From Onchocerca volvulus (lineage: Eukaryota > Nematoda > Chromadorea > Rhabditida > Onchocercidae), in NCBI GenBank assembly GCA_000499405.2, contig HG738140.1, forward strand, positions 10,753,560 through 10,817,559: a DNA stretch of 64,000 nt. The letters are read 5' to 3'. A model generated the notes under the pieces. The model was not told where the DNA came from, did not search any database, and saw nothing but the letters and a program-made list of their open reading frames with translations. This document shows, piece after piece, positions 1 through 10,819 of this stretch; the first letter of the stretch is position 1, and each line of letters begins with the position of its first letter. The position numbers were made by a program, and so were the translations under genes.

Positions 1-2697
1 TGTTTTTAGCAATTTGGAAGAAGCAGTGCATCAAATTACTTCTGAAAAATCAACGTAAATTCCTGATATATTTTTACCTAAATTTAGAATAGGGCTAGTA
101 TCTTTTAATTTTTTTAGGAGAATGATAATTTTACACTGTAATGGATATTAATGGAAACGCGCCTTTAATTCTGATAATCGTTTGAGATCTTTTTTCCTTT
201 TCTTTTTTTTTTTTTTTTTGTTTTTTGAATTTATAATTATTTTAGATCAATTTAAAAAACAATTAGACAGTAAAATTTTTGGACATGAAATCATCGGTTT
301 TTCAGAAATGCTAGCAAAATCTGTGATAGGCATCCATTCAATTCATCGTTAAATTCGACAGCAGTGTCGTTTTTAGAACCTGAAATGAAAGAAATCTTGC
401 CTAGTTATTACTGGTCAGCAGTACAAATTACGCCACCAATGGATTGCATCGCCTCGCGAACAAGACGAAAAATTCGTCTATCTCAAGTGTATGCCAATGT
501 TAACCAGGTTATTCTGTTTAATATATTTTTGAACTTTGTAAAATTAAAATAAGAAATGGATTTATAAGAGTAATACTATTTGAAATAAGGATTTTTGATG
601 TAAGAACAAATTTCTTGGACTCTACTTAATTTTTTCTAAACCTTATGGTAATATATAACATTAACAAAATCATCTCGAGAAAAAAACTGCAGTTCCATGT
701 TTCGTCCAGAAAATCTTATTCAAAAGAAATTGCGAAAACTAAAAAATATATGTTGACATTTAAATTAGTATTGCTTACCTGGTCAGCAATTGATAGCTGC
801 GCACAAATAAGGTGACAATAATACTCGCAATAAAAAATATCAGTGTAAAATCGGTATATGTTATGCTGCTCTCCGTTATCATTCAGATAATTTTTGGGTA
901 GTTGCTTTGTTGTTGCACATACCAATAAACATTCGGAAAATTCATTAAAAAAATTGAATAAATATAGAGAGAGATAAATTCATGAATTCTGAAGAAGCCG
1001 AGAAAATTGGCCTGGTTGATAGAGTGATGGCTGAATGAGAAGATATCAAAGTTGAGTAGAGAGTGAATTAATGCAACATATATAATACTCTTAAATAAAT
1101 CGTTACTAAATATATACCATTTACTTTTATGAATAATTATGACTAGTAGAATTGATAATAAAATCCAGAAGGTTCCTTGGTTTGTGAATCACGCCATTTC
1201 AGGATCTTCTGAAAGGAGAATAAAATGAATAATAATATAGTGAATGAAAAATTGAGTGGTGATATTTAGAGGATTCGATTTTATATTCGTTAGCAATTAT
1301 TTCTTATTACTAAATCTGAATCTTTGTCAGGAGCAAACGGTCGAGAGAAATGAATCAAATGCTTTCCGAGAAAGTACAATCAGTTAAATCAACAACAGGA
1401 CTGCCGTGATTTTCACTGTGTTTTCTATGTTCATTTAATGAATTATTTAGAGAAAGAAGTACTGCGCAAAAGCTGTAGATTTTTAATTATTTACAGAGCA
1501 TTTCCGGATCAGATATCGAATTCATGAAATTATGGCCAAGACTTCATTATTGTTCTTAGAAGTTAATTGAACAGTTTTGAGAAAGAAAAAGAAAAATTTA
1601 TCGAATAAGCTTGTAAAAGTTGGGAGTATTTTTATTTTTTAATTCCAAATCTTCACTCACTTTAAATCCTTATAATGCGATGTGGATTAAACTTCGACGA
1701 GAAATAATGATACAATTTACCTAATTCCCTTTTCAACTGCTAATGGGTGAAATTGCTGGTAACATGGTTATGTGAATTGTTTGAACATTTATAGCGCATA
1801 AATGCTATCGTATTTTAACGATCTAATCACAGCTGTTTTCATATCGCAACTGGGTATAGATCGTTATTGTATATTATCATAATTATATTAGATAAAAAAG
1901 GAAAGATTAGAATCATAGAATATTTGATGCATTCCATCTCCATTCGGTGCTGAAAAGAAGTATTATGATATATTGCATTCACATGTTGCAAAGTTAAATT
2001 CAATAGTCGTGATCATTCCAGCTGCAAATCAACAAAATTACTTAGAATGTAAACGACAAAAGAAGCAGAACGATATTTTATGATCTTATTATCTTTCTAC
2101 AATCTTTTTGTTTAATGTCCAATCTGGAGGAAAAGGAAACCATCAATAAAAATCCAGATAGAATTTATTTTGTTTAGTTTTTTCCGAACACCTCTTAGAA
2201 AGATGTTTTATTCTACGTTATTATCGTTATATTCATTTTCTGTTTCTTTCATATTTTATCGCTTGTTTTTGCATATATGGAAAAAAAGAACATCTTTTCA
2301 ATATTATAATATTCATTAACTGTAGAAATATAATTATTTTATTGTGCTAAATGTGACTCATCCACGGATTCTCGTGTGGAGCAGCTTGATAGGAATGCCT
2401 TACACAGCAGCGGATATCGTTCAACGGAATCCTCCACAAATTTTCCCTGTCAGGATCATTTTTAGTTCTAGTATCGGCTTATCAAATAAGGTTCGGAAAA
2501 TTTTTTTTGATAGCTCTTGCAAATCCGGTGATATGCTTGACCTGCAGGATTCATCGATGAGCTAGCTTCTATCATACTTCCGGCTAACATAGCATACACG
2601 AAACAAAAACAATATATTGGTTAATTGGAATTGTTCTTAAACCGCAAATTTCTAATTTCGCGATACTTAATCCGGATATCGGAAAATTCCGAAAGAT
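1..2697. other. No intact gene; scattered coding-like scraps
   Basis: AT-rich sequence with stops in all frames. Short open patches occur at about 2-58, 251-351 and 364-510, but they do not join in a consistent frame and match no family I can name firmly. A crotonase-like fragment is listed separately. A tight hairpin with 6-bp arms (TCGGAA/TTCCGA) lies close upstream of the SL1-like sequence. Confidence 0.5.
984..1037 (+). pseudogene. Enoyl-CoA hydratase/isomerase-like fragment
   Basis: A short reading frame translates to MNSEEAEKIGLVDRVMAE followed by a stop. The pattern S-E-E-A-x-x-I-G-L-V-x-R-V is the typical segment of the crotonase superfamily just before the C-terminal helices. There is no splice acceptor in front, no donor behind, and neither the oxyanion-hole region upstream nor the C-terminal helices downstream can be found. 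It is therefore best read as an isolated relic of a decayed gene or retrocopy. The match is short and could be chance. Confidence 0.35.
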
Positions 2698-2719
2698 AGT
2701 TTAATTACCCAAGTTTGAG
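2698..2719 (+). other. SL1 spliced-leader-like sequence (21 of 22 nt)
   Basis: Positions 2699-2719 match bases 2-22 of the conserved nematode SL1 leader exactly; only the first base (A instead of G) differs. In an SL RNA gene the leader is followed by GTAAAC and, further on, an Sm site (AATTTTGG-like). Here it is followed by GTCAAGAAACG and no Sm site is visible in the next 100 bases. It is therefore not a normal SL RNA gene. It may be an SL RNA pseudogene or the 5' end of a retrotransposed trans-spliced mRNA. Confidence 0.75.
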
Positions 2720-2760
2720 GTCAAGAAACGTGACGACAATTTCAAATGAACTGCCAAAAT

Positions 2761-2854
2761 GACAAACGTGTTTATCACCAAAAGGAGAAAAATGTTTCTT
2801 AACAAAGGATAAACATGTCTCCCGCCAAAACGATAAACATGCTTATCATCAAAA
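2761..2854 (+). repeat. Three 23-bp palindromic repeat units
   Basis: Units at 2761-2783, 2808-2830 and 2832-2854 share the pattern GAYAAACRTGYTTATC followed by AYCAAAA. The core GATAAACATG-TTTATC is itself a near-palindrome; the middle unit diverges in its second half. A half unit lies around 2785-2800. The array sits 80 bp upstream of a TATA-like box, like the enhancer repeats of an LTR U3 region or a promoter; this assignment is inference. Confidence 0.6.
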
Positions 2855-2931
2855 TACTCTAATCAACAAGTAAACAAAGCGAGATCATGAGGCAACAAAT
2901 TGGAGATCAGGAAAGAAGGAGTATCAGAAGG

Positions 2932-2940
2932 GTATATAAG
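2932..2940 (+). promoter_or_regulatory. TATA-like box downstream of the palindromic repeats
   Basis: GTATATAAG lies about 80 bp after the palindromic 23-bp repeats. The following 300 bases are rich in CAACA/CGACAA words without a long reading frame. Together this resembles a solo LTR or the promoter of a mobile element, but no terminal repeats or primer-binding site could be established. Confidence 0.3.
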
Positions 2941-3847
2941 ATTCGGATTTATAAAAGCAGGCTTTCTCTTTTTTGGGGAAAATTCTCTTGAACGGTTTTC
3001 GACAGGAGCAGTTTTCTACGAACTCGACAACAATTTCACTTAATTCGCAGATCTACAAAGATATACTATTATTATAATTCGAAACTTCAACTGCAACAGT
3101 TCGACAAACCTGAAAGAGAAGAGCAACAATTCAAAGAGGGCCATTTGGATTCACCACATCAAGAAGATCTTCAGTTTGAATTACAAATCAGCTAGATTCT
3201 TTTTTCCTTAACATTGAAGATACTTCGATTTGTCTCTTTTTAGCAACTATTGAGAAGCTCCGACAAATTATTTGAGGCAACAAAAGATATAAGGATAGCA
3301 TCCAAAGGCAATCTTTGATTGGTTTTTGGTTACTATGCTGGTCTATAACATCATCCAAGATGCGAGTCACTCTAAACCAAAGATCAGCTCACAGGATCAA
3401 GAGATCAAGGATGAAAGGATGGGAAGTGTACGGAGGTCCGTAATCCAAAACACCCTCATGAATCCACATTTCCTGCTTTGATTTATAAGTGGCAAAAAAT
3501 CAAGAATCAGCGCTATTCATGGAAGAACAGGGAAAGAAGGCAGTGTCATCCCAGTGGAATGGTACAGGTCAGACGTTTGTCACAAGCTGATCACAAGTCG
3601 CAACACTTTCAACTCTGCACACAATCTATACAACTGGTATTTTGCGGATGCCCGAGTTTTCCAAGTGAATATTCCTTCAATGTGAGGCTTTGTCCATAGT
3701 GTCGATTGTTGTGGTTCTTACGTTTGATATTTGGTTTAGGGATTCTCGGTCAAACCGAATCACTTCATGTCGGCGAAAATCGCTTTTTAATTGAACGATG
3801 ATTGGACGCATCATAATTTCAGGATTGTAGAAGGAAGGATTCAAAAT
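2941..3847. other. Repeat-like sequence, no gene recognised
   Basis: Contains several CGACAACAATT-type words also seen in the Helitron debris near 10.71 kb, and a 73-codon open stretch at 3478-3699 without recognisable similarity. It fills the space where an N-terminal exon of the NPL4 gene would be expected. Probably mobile-element debris. Confidence 0.35.
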
Positions 3848-6800
3848 ATGGTTCTCGAAGCTTCACTATTGGTATGTCTTTTCACAACAAAAAAAATTTA
3901 CTCCAGTTTAGCGTCTTCTTTCTGCAAATGCCACAATAGATAATTTTCATTTGAATAATGTCTTTACATACATTTTGATTTCTCCAGCATTTTGATATAT
4001 TTTCGTAATTTTGTTGTGATCATTTTATAATTTTATCGTTCTCTTTAACGCTTATAGCAAAAGTAGCTTAGAACAGAAATATTTGCTTAGAAAGTAATTA
4101 TTTGGCACATGAATTTATGTTTTTTCTTTAGTGCCACAGGTTAATTGTTCATGCAGAAATACATAAATTATCTCGCTTATTCTTACATAAGAGAAACTTT
4201 CCCAGAAACTTTTAAGAAAATACAGAATTTAATCTACCTAATCGCATGTAAGATTAGCTTGAAATAAAAATTTTGCTATATAACTTTTAAAATGACTTTG
4301 TATTAATCACTTCAGTTTTATGTTATTTCCAGGAAAAAGTTGACGAAGTGGACAATTATCTTGCAAATCAAGATGGGATGATTGTACGAGAAAGAGATCC
4401 GCGCATGTGCCATCACGGCATACGCCAAAAATGCACTCACTGTTTATCACTAGATGTAAGCTTTTTCCATTAATAACTGTAGATATATTTATAAGTGCAG
4501 TCACCATATAGAAGTTAACTTTTCTTTTGGGGATTTCAATTTCTAAAATATCGGGCCTATAGTTAGGATTATTTTATTCCTTCATTATTGGTGACAAAGA
4601 AAAATTACACTTATTTGCATAAATAATCTGGATGACCGTTTAATTTCTGTTATTTTTAGTGATTGATAAAAAATTTGAGAAAACTTTTCCAAACTTTCAG
4701 CCGTACGATGAAGACTACCTTAAAAAAAAGGATATCAAACATATGTCTTTTCATGCATATGTACGTAAAATGACTGCTGGTCATGGTAAAGGAACGCAAC
4801 TGAAAAAACCATTGGAAAATATTGTTTGCTCATTGAAACCTAACTGCCCAAGTCACAAACCTTACCCACAAGGTATATGTAGCAAATGTCGACCTCCAAT
4901 GGTTACATTGAATAGACAGGTAACTTAAATTTCTATTAAGAAAGGTTTTTTTTTTTATGACATAGAATATTTAACGTCATGAGAAGCAATATATATTTGA
5001 CTCACTTTAAAAAAAAATAAAGCAGTTCTCAACGTTTTTTTCATTGAATGAAATTTGTAGAAAACTATAGTTCTCACACTCAGTATTGCTCTATTATCGA
5101 AAGAAATTTTAAATATATTTCTTATAATTTTATTCTTTCTCTCATTTTCAGCGTTTTCGACATGTGGATAACATATCAATTGAAAATGAAAAAGTTGTGA
5201 ATCGTTTCCTAGCATTTTGGCGTAAAACTGGTCATCAAAGAATAGGTTACATGATCGGACGTTACGAATCTTTTCAAGAGATTCCGCTTGGGATCAAAGC
5301 AACAGTTGCTGCTATTTATGAGCCGCCACAGGTTTGGTTTATCTATGTTCTGTTAAATTTATCCATTTGTTCATTCATTTTTATTTCGAGATTTTCTGTT
5401 TTTTCAAATTCTCAATTTTATATTCCTGTTCGGCCTTTTCAAATTCTCAATTTTATAGTCCTGTTCGGCCGATTCAGTCAGTCTAGAAGCAGATCCACAA
5501 GAGAAAGTGGTAGATGATCTTTGTTCTTATCTTAATTTAAAACGCGTTGGTTGGATTTTCACTGACTTATGGTCTGCAGATTCATCTAAGGGCACTGTTT
5601 ATTGTACGCGGCACAAGGTTTCCATATTTTACAGTTTGTTTTGTATTGAACAAAATGTTTTAGGATTTCTGGAAAATTCATGATTTAGGGAATTCCTTAT
5701 TTTAGGATGCTTTCTTTCTTACTGCTCAAGAATGCATCACAGCAGGTTGGTTACAAAATAAATATCCTAACATAACGACTTTTTGCACTGATGGATATTT
5801 TGGCTCTAAATTTACTACAGTTGTTGCATCAGGTTCGTTTTTCCAAATGTGAATTTATATTGGTTAAACTGAAGCTTTCATTTCTATTTAAACTTTTGCT
5901 TTGCTATTAAATAACGAGAGATTATTATATGACGTAATTGATCTTCTTGTATAGAAATTAGTGCAGCTGTAATCCACATTGATCACAGATATAATATCAA
6001 GATAAAAACTGAAGGTAACATATAATAGTTAAGGCAACAGCTAAAACATAAATGTGTACATAATCTGTAAAAGAATTTCATAGAAATGTGAAGTTGAAAT
6101 TTATATATTCTCAATGCACTTGGTGCTGGAGACTTATACTAATTGGCAAATTATATTTTATTGTGCACTGTTTTGAAAGTTAAAATTGAGTATTGAGTTC
6201 GACACAGTTGTTTGCATCGTTTGATAAAATATCAATCCATTTTTCCTACTCGACAATGCATGCTTGCAGGTAATGAATGGAATCAAATTGATTTTAGTGG
6301 TTATCAAGTTTCCAATCAGTGTGCTTCTCTCGTTGAGGCAAATTTATTGTGTCCAACCTCTCATCCTGAATTAGCTTACCTGCGTGAAGTGCCCTTAACT
6401 CCATCACAGTACATTACTGATGTCCATTATATGGTATGTTAATAGAATTCTGCTGCTTTTAATACCAATCCTGTCTTTTTTCTGCGATCAACACATTTTT
6501 TCATTGCAGTCAGTTTACAGGAAAAAAATGAATACGGCGTTGAAACAAGAAAAGATGGCCGTCCGATGCCTGTTGAATACTTACTTGTCGATGTTCCGGC
6601 GGGAATGCCAAAAGAGCCTCACGCTACATTTAATATTTCAAAAAAATGCTATTTTCCTACTGAGAATCGTATTTTAATTGGTGAATTACAGGTATATATT
6701 TATTTAAAATTCCTTTCCTTATTTGTAGTTTTCTAATTTGTCCAAAAAATTTGTTAAGAATATTCAGTTATCTAGTTTTTTTTTAGCAGTGAAAATGGAT

Positions 6801-7782
6801 TTTTCCAAGTCATATTTTTAGTAGTGTCTTTTTTGCTAAATTTTGCAGTTATTGCTTTAAGAAGATACAAACAACTACATATCTTGTTGTGTCAAACTAC
6901 ATTGTGAGAAGATACTGTTAATAGCTTCGGAACTTAAATAATTTTATTATAAATTCTGTAAGTTGAGCTAGGTAGGCTTCATTAAAAGTAAAATTTTTTT
7001 TTATATTCATTTTCATATTTTTTATTGAAGTCTCCATTTTAGGATGCAAAAGCAGTCGGTCAATACATATCTGAATTTTCACATAATCAGTTCATTGAAT
7101 TGGCAACGAATTTCCATTTTCTTCTTTTTCTTCTTAATAATGATATTGTTAAATTCTCCAAAGTAAGCAACTTTTCTTTGTTATTTTGCTTTTTTTCTTT
7201 TTTTTCTTTTTTAATGGATTTAGTTTAATTTTGAATTCTATAGTCATCACGAAAATTTTGCTTACAGTAACGAAAATGTTAAATCAAAATGCAAAATATA
7301 ATTGGCATCATCAAATAGGAAAATCACATCACGATAATATAAATCATAAAGTAAGTTTCAGGAAGAAGTTAAATCGCTTTGTGATATAGTTCAACAGCAA
7401 GATCGAGGTAAAGCAATGGATTGGGCATCTAGCAATGCCAATTGGGCAACGCTATCAACATTATGCCTTCATTCAGTGCAAGGTGAAAGTGTTAATTTTT
7501 AACAAGTTTTCAAGAATATTTCAAAAATTAGAAATAATAGAAAAGTTTCACTTTATTTAGGTGAGAAAAGTTCCATTTATTTGATGAACGAAAGTTTGTC
7601 TTGCTAAAACTGTAAACTAATTAATTTACAAAAAATGGGGCAAATCACTATATTATTAATTCTTTTTAGAATCATCAACCACCGAATCAAGCAATAAATG
7701 GTCTTGTAAACATTGTACATTTGAAAATTTGACGGAGCGGACAGATTGTTTCATGTGCGGACTTCCTCGATTAGAAACCTGA
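3848..7782 (+). CDS. npl-4: NPL4 homologue, p97/CDC-48 ubiquitin cofactor
   Basis: NPL4 pairs with UFD1 as adaptor of the CDC48/p97 ATPase in extracting ubiquitinated proteins (ERAD, replisome disassembly). Exons: 4333-4455, 4701-4919, 5152-5331, 5459-5617, 5706-5832, 6270-6433, 6521-6691, 7043-7162, 7362-7482, 7670-7782; all phases agree and give 498 residues. A small exon 3848-3871 (MVLEASLL) is phase-compatible and taken tentatively as the start. Visible: two Cys/His zinc-binding blocks ([34 protein letters not shown]), the MPN-like core ([48 protein letters not shown]), and a C-terminal NZF finger ([11 protein letters not shown] with CFMC) ending LPRLET. The family's N-terminal UBX-like domain (about 100 residues) was not found upstream. 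A 35-bp duplication flanks the 5459 acceptor. Family is certain; the 5' end is not. Confidence 0.93.
5401..5470 (+). repeat. 35-bp tandem duplication at an npl-4 splice acceptor
   Basis: 5401-5435 and 5436-5470 are identical at 34 of 35 positions. The unit contains a pyrimidine-rich tract, the splice acceptor and the first 12 bases of the exon. The one difference is at the acceptor: the upstream copy reads TAT and the downstream copy TAG, so only the second can be used as a 3' splice site (exon start 5459). Confidence 0.9.
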
Positions 7783-9466
7783 GGATTAATTGATTTGCTA
7801 TCCGCTATCATCCTTAGTTGTGATAAATTCTATTTTGAAATATGAATTCATTAGATGATTTAATCTGGCGAGCGTTATCGTTATCTTTTTGACCTTTTTT
7901 TTGTACTGATTAATCTCCATAAAATCAATTCTTGTGCCAAATTTCTTATCTATTTATTTGTTATGATAAAATCAGCGTTTGGTTGTCATTTTTTGGATTT
8001 GAAGTTGATTTTTATCGTTTTAATATGTTTGAATAATTAATTGGTTGAAAGTAAGGTTTGTTTTTTTTTATTTTAAGAATTTGGTGATATAATGCACAAA
8101 ATTCTTGATACATCAATTATTATGCTTTAGTGACCGTTGATTTTCGTAAAATATAAAACGACGAAATAATTTCTCATTTCTTTTCTTCTTATTCATATAA
8201 TTATTACTATAATTAAATACTGATTTGTACTTTTCGTCTTAAGTATATCTTGGTAGTGCAAATAAAAATTTGAAAAGATAATCTCTGTTTGAAATGACGA
8301 GTCATGTGAGATGCAAACAGGAATATAAATTGCAGAAAATTGACAGCGAGTAGAATGCGTAATCATCCACATAATAAGCAGAATTAAAGTTGGTATGCAA
8401 ATAAAATAAATTATTACTTCAGGAAAATAATTTGTCATGATGCGTTGTGCTTTCTGGATTCCCCCGCGTAATTTATGATCCACATTTATTTTATGGCTCT
8501 GGGACCAGTCTTCTAGTTTCCAACTTTCATTATAATCTGTCGAAAGAGATATATCCCAGAAATTGCCAAATATTGCTGCTCCGAATGTCTATAACTGATA
8601 CTTCTTTACTAAAAAAAAAAAAAAAAAAATTGCAGTTCACTTACTCATTCCATCTTTTTTTCTTAAAATCCTATTAATTAGCATAAAAACGAGTTGGATC
8701 AAATCCAGATTTAGTTAATTTATTCAGTAATTAATTCAGTATTTGAAGAGAATTTTGCAGCGAAAATATGAATGATCAAATGAATGAATTGGGGCGGTTT
8801 GTGTAGAAGTTAAAAAATGATAGAATAACGGGCGGATCATGGAGAAAGGAATATGATTGAGATGTAGAGAACAACTAATGATTGATTAATGGATCTTCTC
8901 TGTTTGCATATTTCCATCTTTCTGGAGAAGGAATAAAATGAAAATGAAGAATGACCAGTATAGACATTCATTCACATCATACGTCACATAAGGATGTGTA
9001 TTGACCATCATTGGTTCTTGTTCTGGTATACTTTTGGAAACATCATCAACGCATTTACGTATGCCCTGATCAACTATTCATTGATCTGTGAACGAGGCTA
9101 TCGAGTATCTAAAATACAACGATTTCCCAATTATAATGAGAAATTAGGCTCATTGTTAATACAGTGTGAACTTATTGAACCAAATACACAGCTGGTATTT
9201 TTTGGAGTTCTTTTTTTTTTTTTTTAAAAAATTTTTTCAGTTTTTTTTTCTTTTTTTTTCCGTTTTCATTCCAAAATGCAGCTAGAAAAGATCGATTACA
9301 TAACTGAGATATCGAGAAATAATAACATAATTTTTATGTGAAAAATTTTCTGAAAGATCTTTTCCAGAGAATAATTCTGTCATTTATTCAGCTCACATAT
9401 CTAAGTTTGTATGATTGGATTGACTATCTGTAAATTCAAATTCTCGGTTGTCTTATAAATTCATAA
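7783..9466. other. Intergenic; no gene recognised
   Basis: Contains the 3' region of npl-4 and then AT-rich sequence. Open stretches exist at 8193-8483 (minus, one hydrophobic segment) and 8994-9227 (plus), but neither has splice sites, a family motif or a good start context. Homopolymer A/T runs occur near 8610 and 9210-9260. Confidence 0.5.
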
Positions 9467-10790
9467 TCTATATAAATAAAAATATAAATGTTCTCTGTTA
9501 CGACCTACGGAATTTCGCAAGTTCTTCACCGATTGTATTCAAATTTTAATAAAACGTTGTGTTCAAATAGGCCTTCTTTTTTATATAGACATACTTTTTT
9601 TTCGCTTTTCACGTCCACGACAACTAAAATTAAGTGAGGGAGCAAAATTTTTTGACTCTGCCCTGCACTACGCTCCCATGAGTGGACTGAATTTTTTTGA
9701 CCTCGCCCGCGCACCGCACCTTCCTGAGCGAACAGAATTTATTCACCATGCCCACTTTCTGCATTAACCGCTGCTACTTTCTGCAACGTTTCAAGTTCTT
9801 ACCGATTGATTTGAAATTTCCATACAACACTGCATTCGAATAGGAGCGTGTTTTTAAATGGATAAGGGGAATAATTCAAGCTTTTTTGTTTGTTTTTTGC
9901 TTTGTGAGGAATGTCGACGTCATGATAGTGTATAATGAAGTGTTTCGTTCAGGAAATTTATGAATTACCTTCCTGATTTCTAATATTAGGTCATTCCTTA
10001 GATTGCTACTTTGTCGTAAAGGTTCGTCGTTCATTTTGTGACAACGTTTCTAATCTGGTTTTATGACAAAATCACTTTCAAATGAAATCAGTGATTTAAT
10101 ATGAGCTGAAATACCTGATGCCGACGTCGATAAGGATTTGCATGAAGTTCCGACAAAAAATATGATACACAGATTTTGCAGTACAGGCAGTCATATACAA
10201 GTTTGTCGACACTGTTATAGAAGTAGTTGAAGCGGTTATCCAACATTTTTGAATTCACTCAATCTGCCAAGGATACCACTCACGTGTGCAATTGGAAATC
10301 GAAATGTCAATTATCATGTTGCGAAATACCAACCAGCCAAAACTTTGCAACTGCAGCAGCTTGCAGTAAAAAAAATTAATGAGCAACATCGTACAAGCAG
10401 CAGTCTTGAGGGAATTTTCAAAAGTAAAGATGTCCTCATTCCTCGCATTGCTATGATTCCAACGGATATGCCATTTCAATTTAAGAGATTATAATTCCCA
10501 ATTCGATTGGCGTTTGCAATCATCAACAAAACTCAAAACTAATCTTTGAAATTGTGTGATTTAGATCTAGAGATAGATTGTTTCTCATTTATGGACAATT
10601 ATATGTTCCGTCGGCAAACCAGATAATCTCTTATCTACATAGACAACGGAACAACAAAAAATATATGCCCACAAGCATATTAATTTTCCCCAGTATTACA
10701 AACCCAAATTTCGACAACAATTTTCGAAAACTCAGGTTCGACAACAATTCGGGTTCAACAAACAGTTCAGTTCGGAATTTCTAGACTGTT
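9467..10790 (+). mobile_element. Degenerate Helitron: 5' end plus helicase C-terminus
   Basis: A Helitron rolling-circle transposon remnant. The 5' end begins TCTATATAAATAAAAATATA directly after an A, as expected for insertion between A and T. The leader carries the family's repeated phrase (AAGTTCTTxACCGATTG, then ACAACACTGCATTCGAATAGG) at about 9514-9572 and 9786-9845. Coding debris: 10105-10220 resembles the EIPDxDVDKDLHE...NMIH segment; 10249-10494 resembles the end of the Pif1-like helicase (DVLIPRIAMIPTDMPFQFKR); frameshifted remains of the FPIRLAFA-NK-Q-SL and CFS-GQLYV-S motifs continue to about 10690. Stops and frameshifts show it is dead, and the middle of the RepHel protein is missing. 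The 3' end is not certain; a CTAG lies near 10781. Confidence 0.8.
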
Positions 10791-10819
10791 TTACAACGAA
10801 ACAGATCGACTCAATAACA

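Noticed and set aside
2..510. Serpin-like or other enzyme exons at the left edge
   Set aside because: Short patches (FLPKFRI; SEMLAKSVIGIHSIHR) faintly recall serpins, but frames do not join and stops intervene; similarity is too weak to name.
2698..2800. Functional SL1 RNA gene
   Set aside because: The leader is followed by GTCAAG instead of GTAAAC, and no Sm-binding site or third stem-loop is visible in the following 100 bases.
3478..3699. 73-codon open frame as a gene
   Set aside because: Lies in repeat-like sequence, has no splice context and no recognisable motif.
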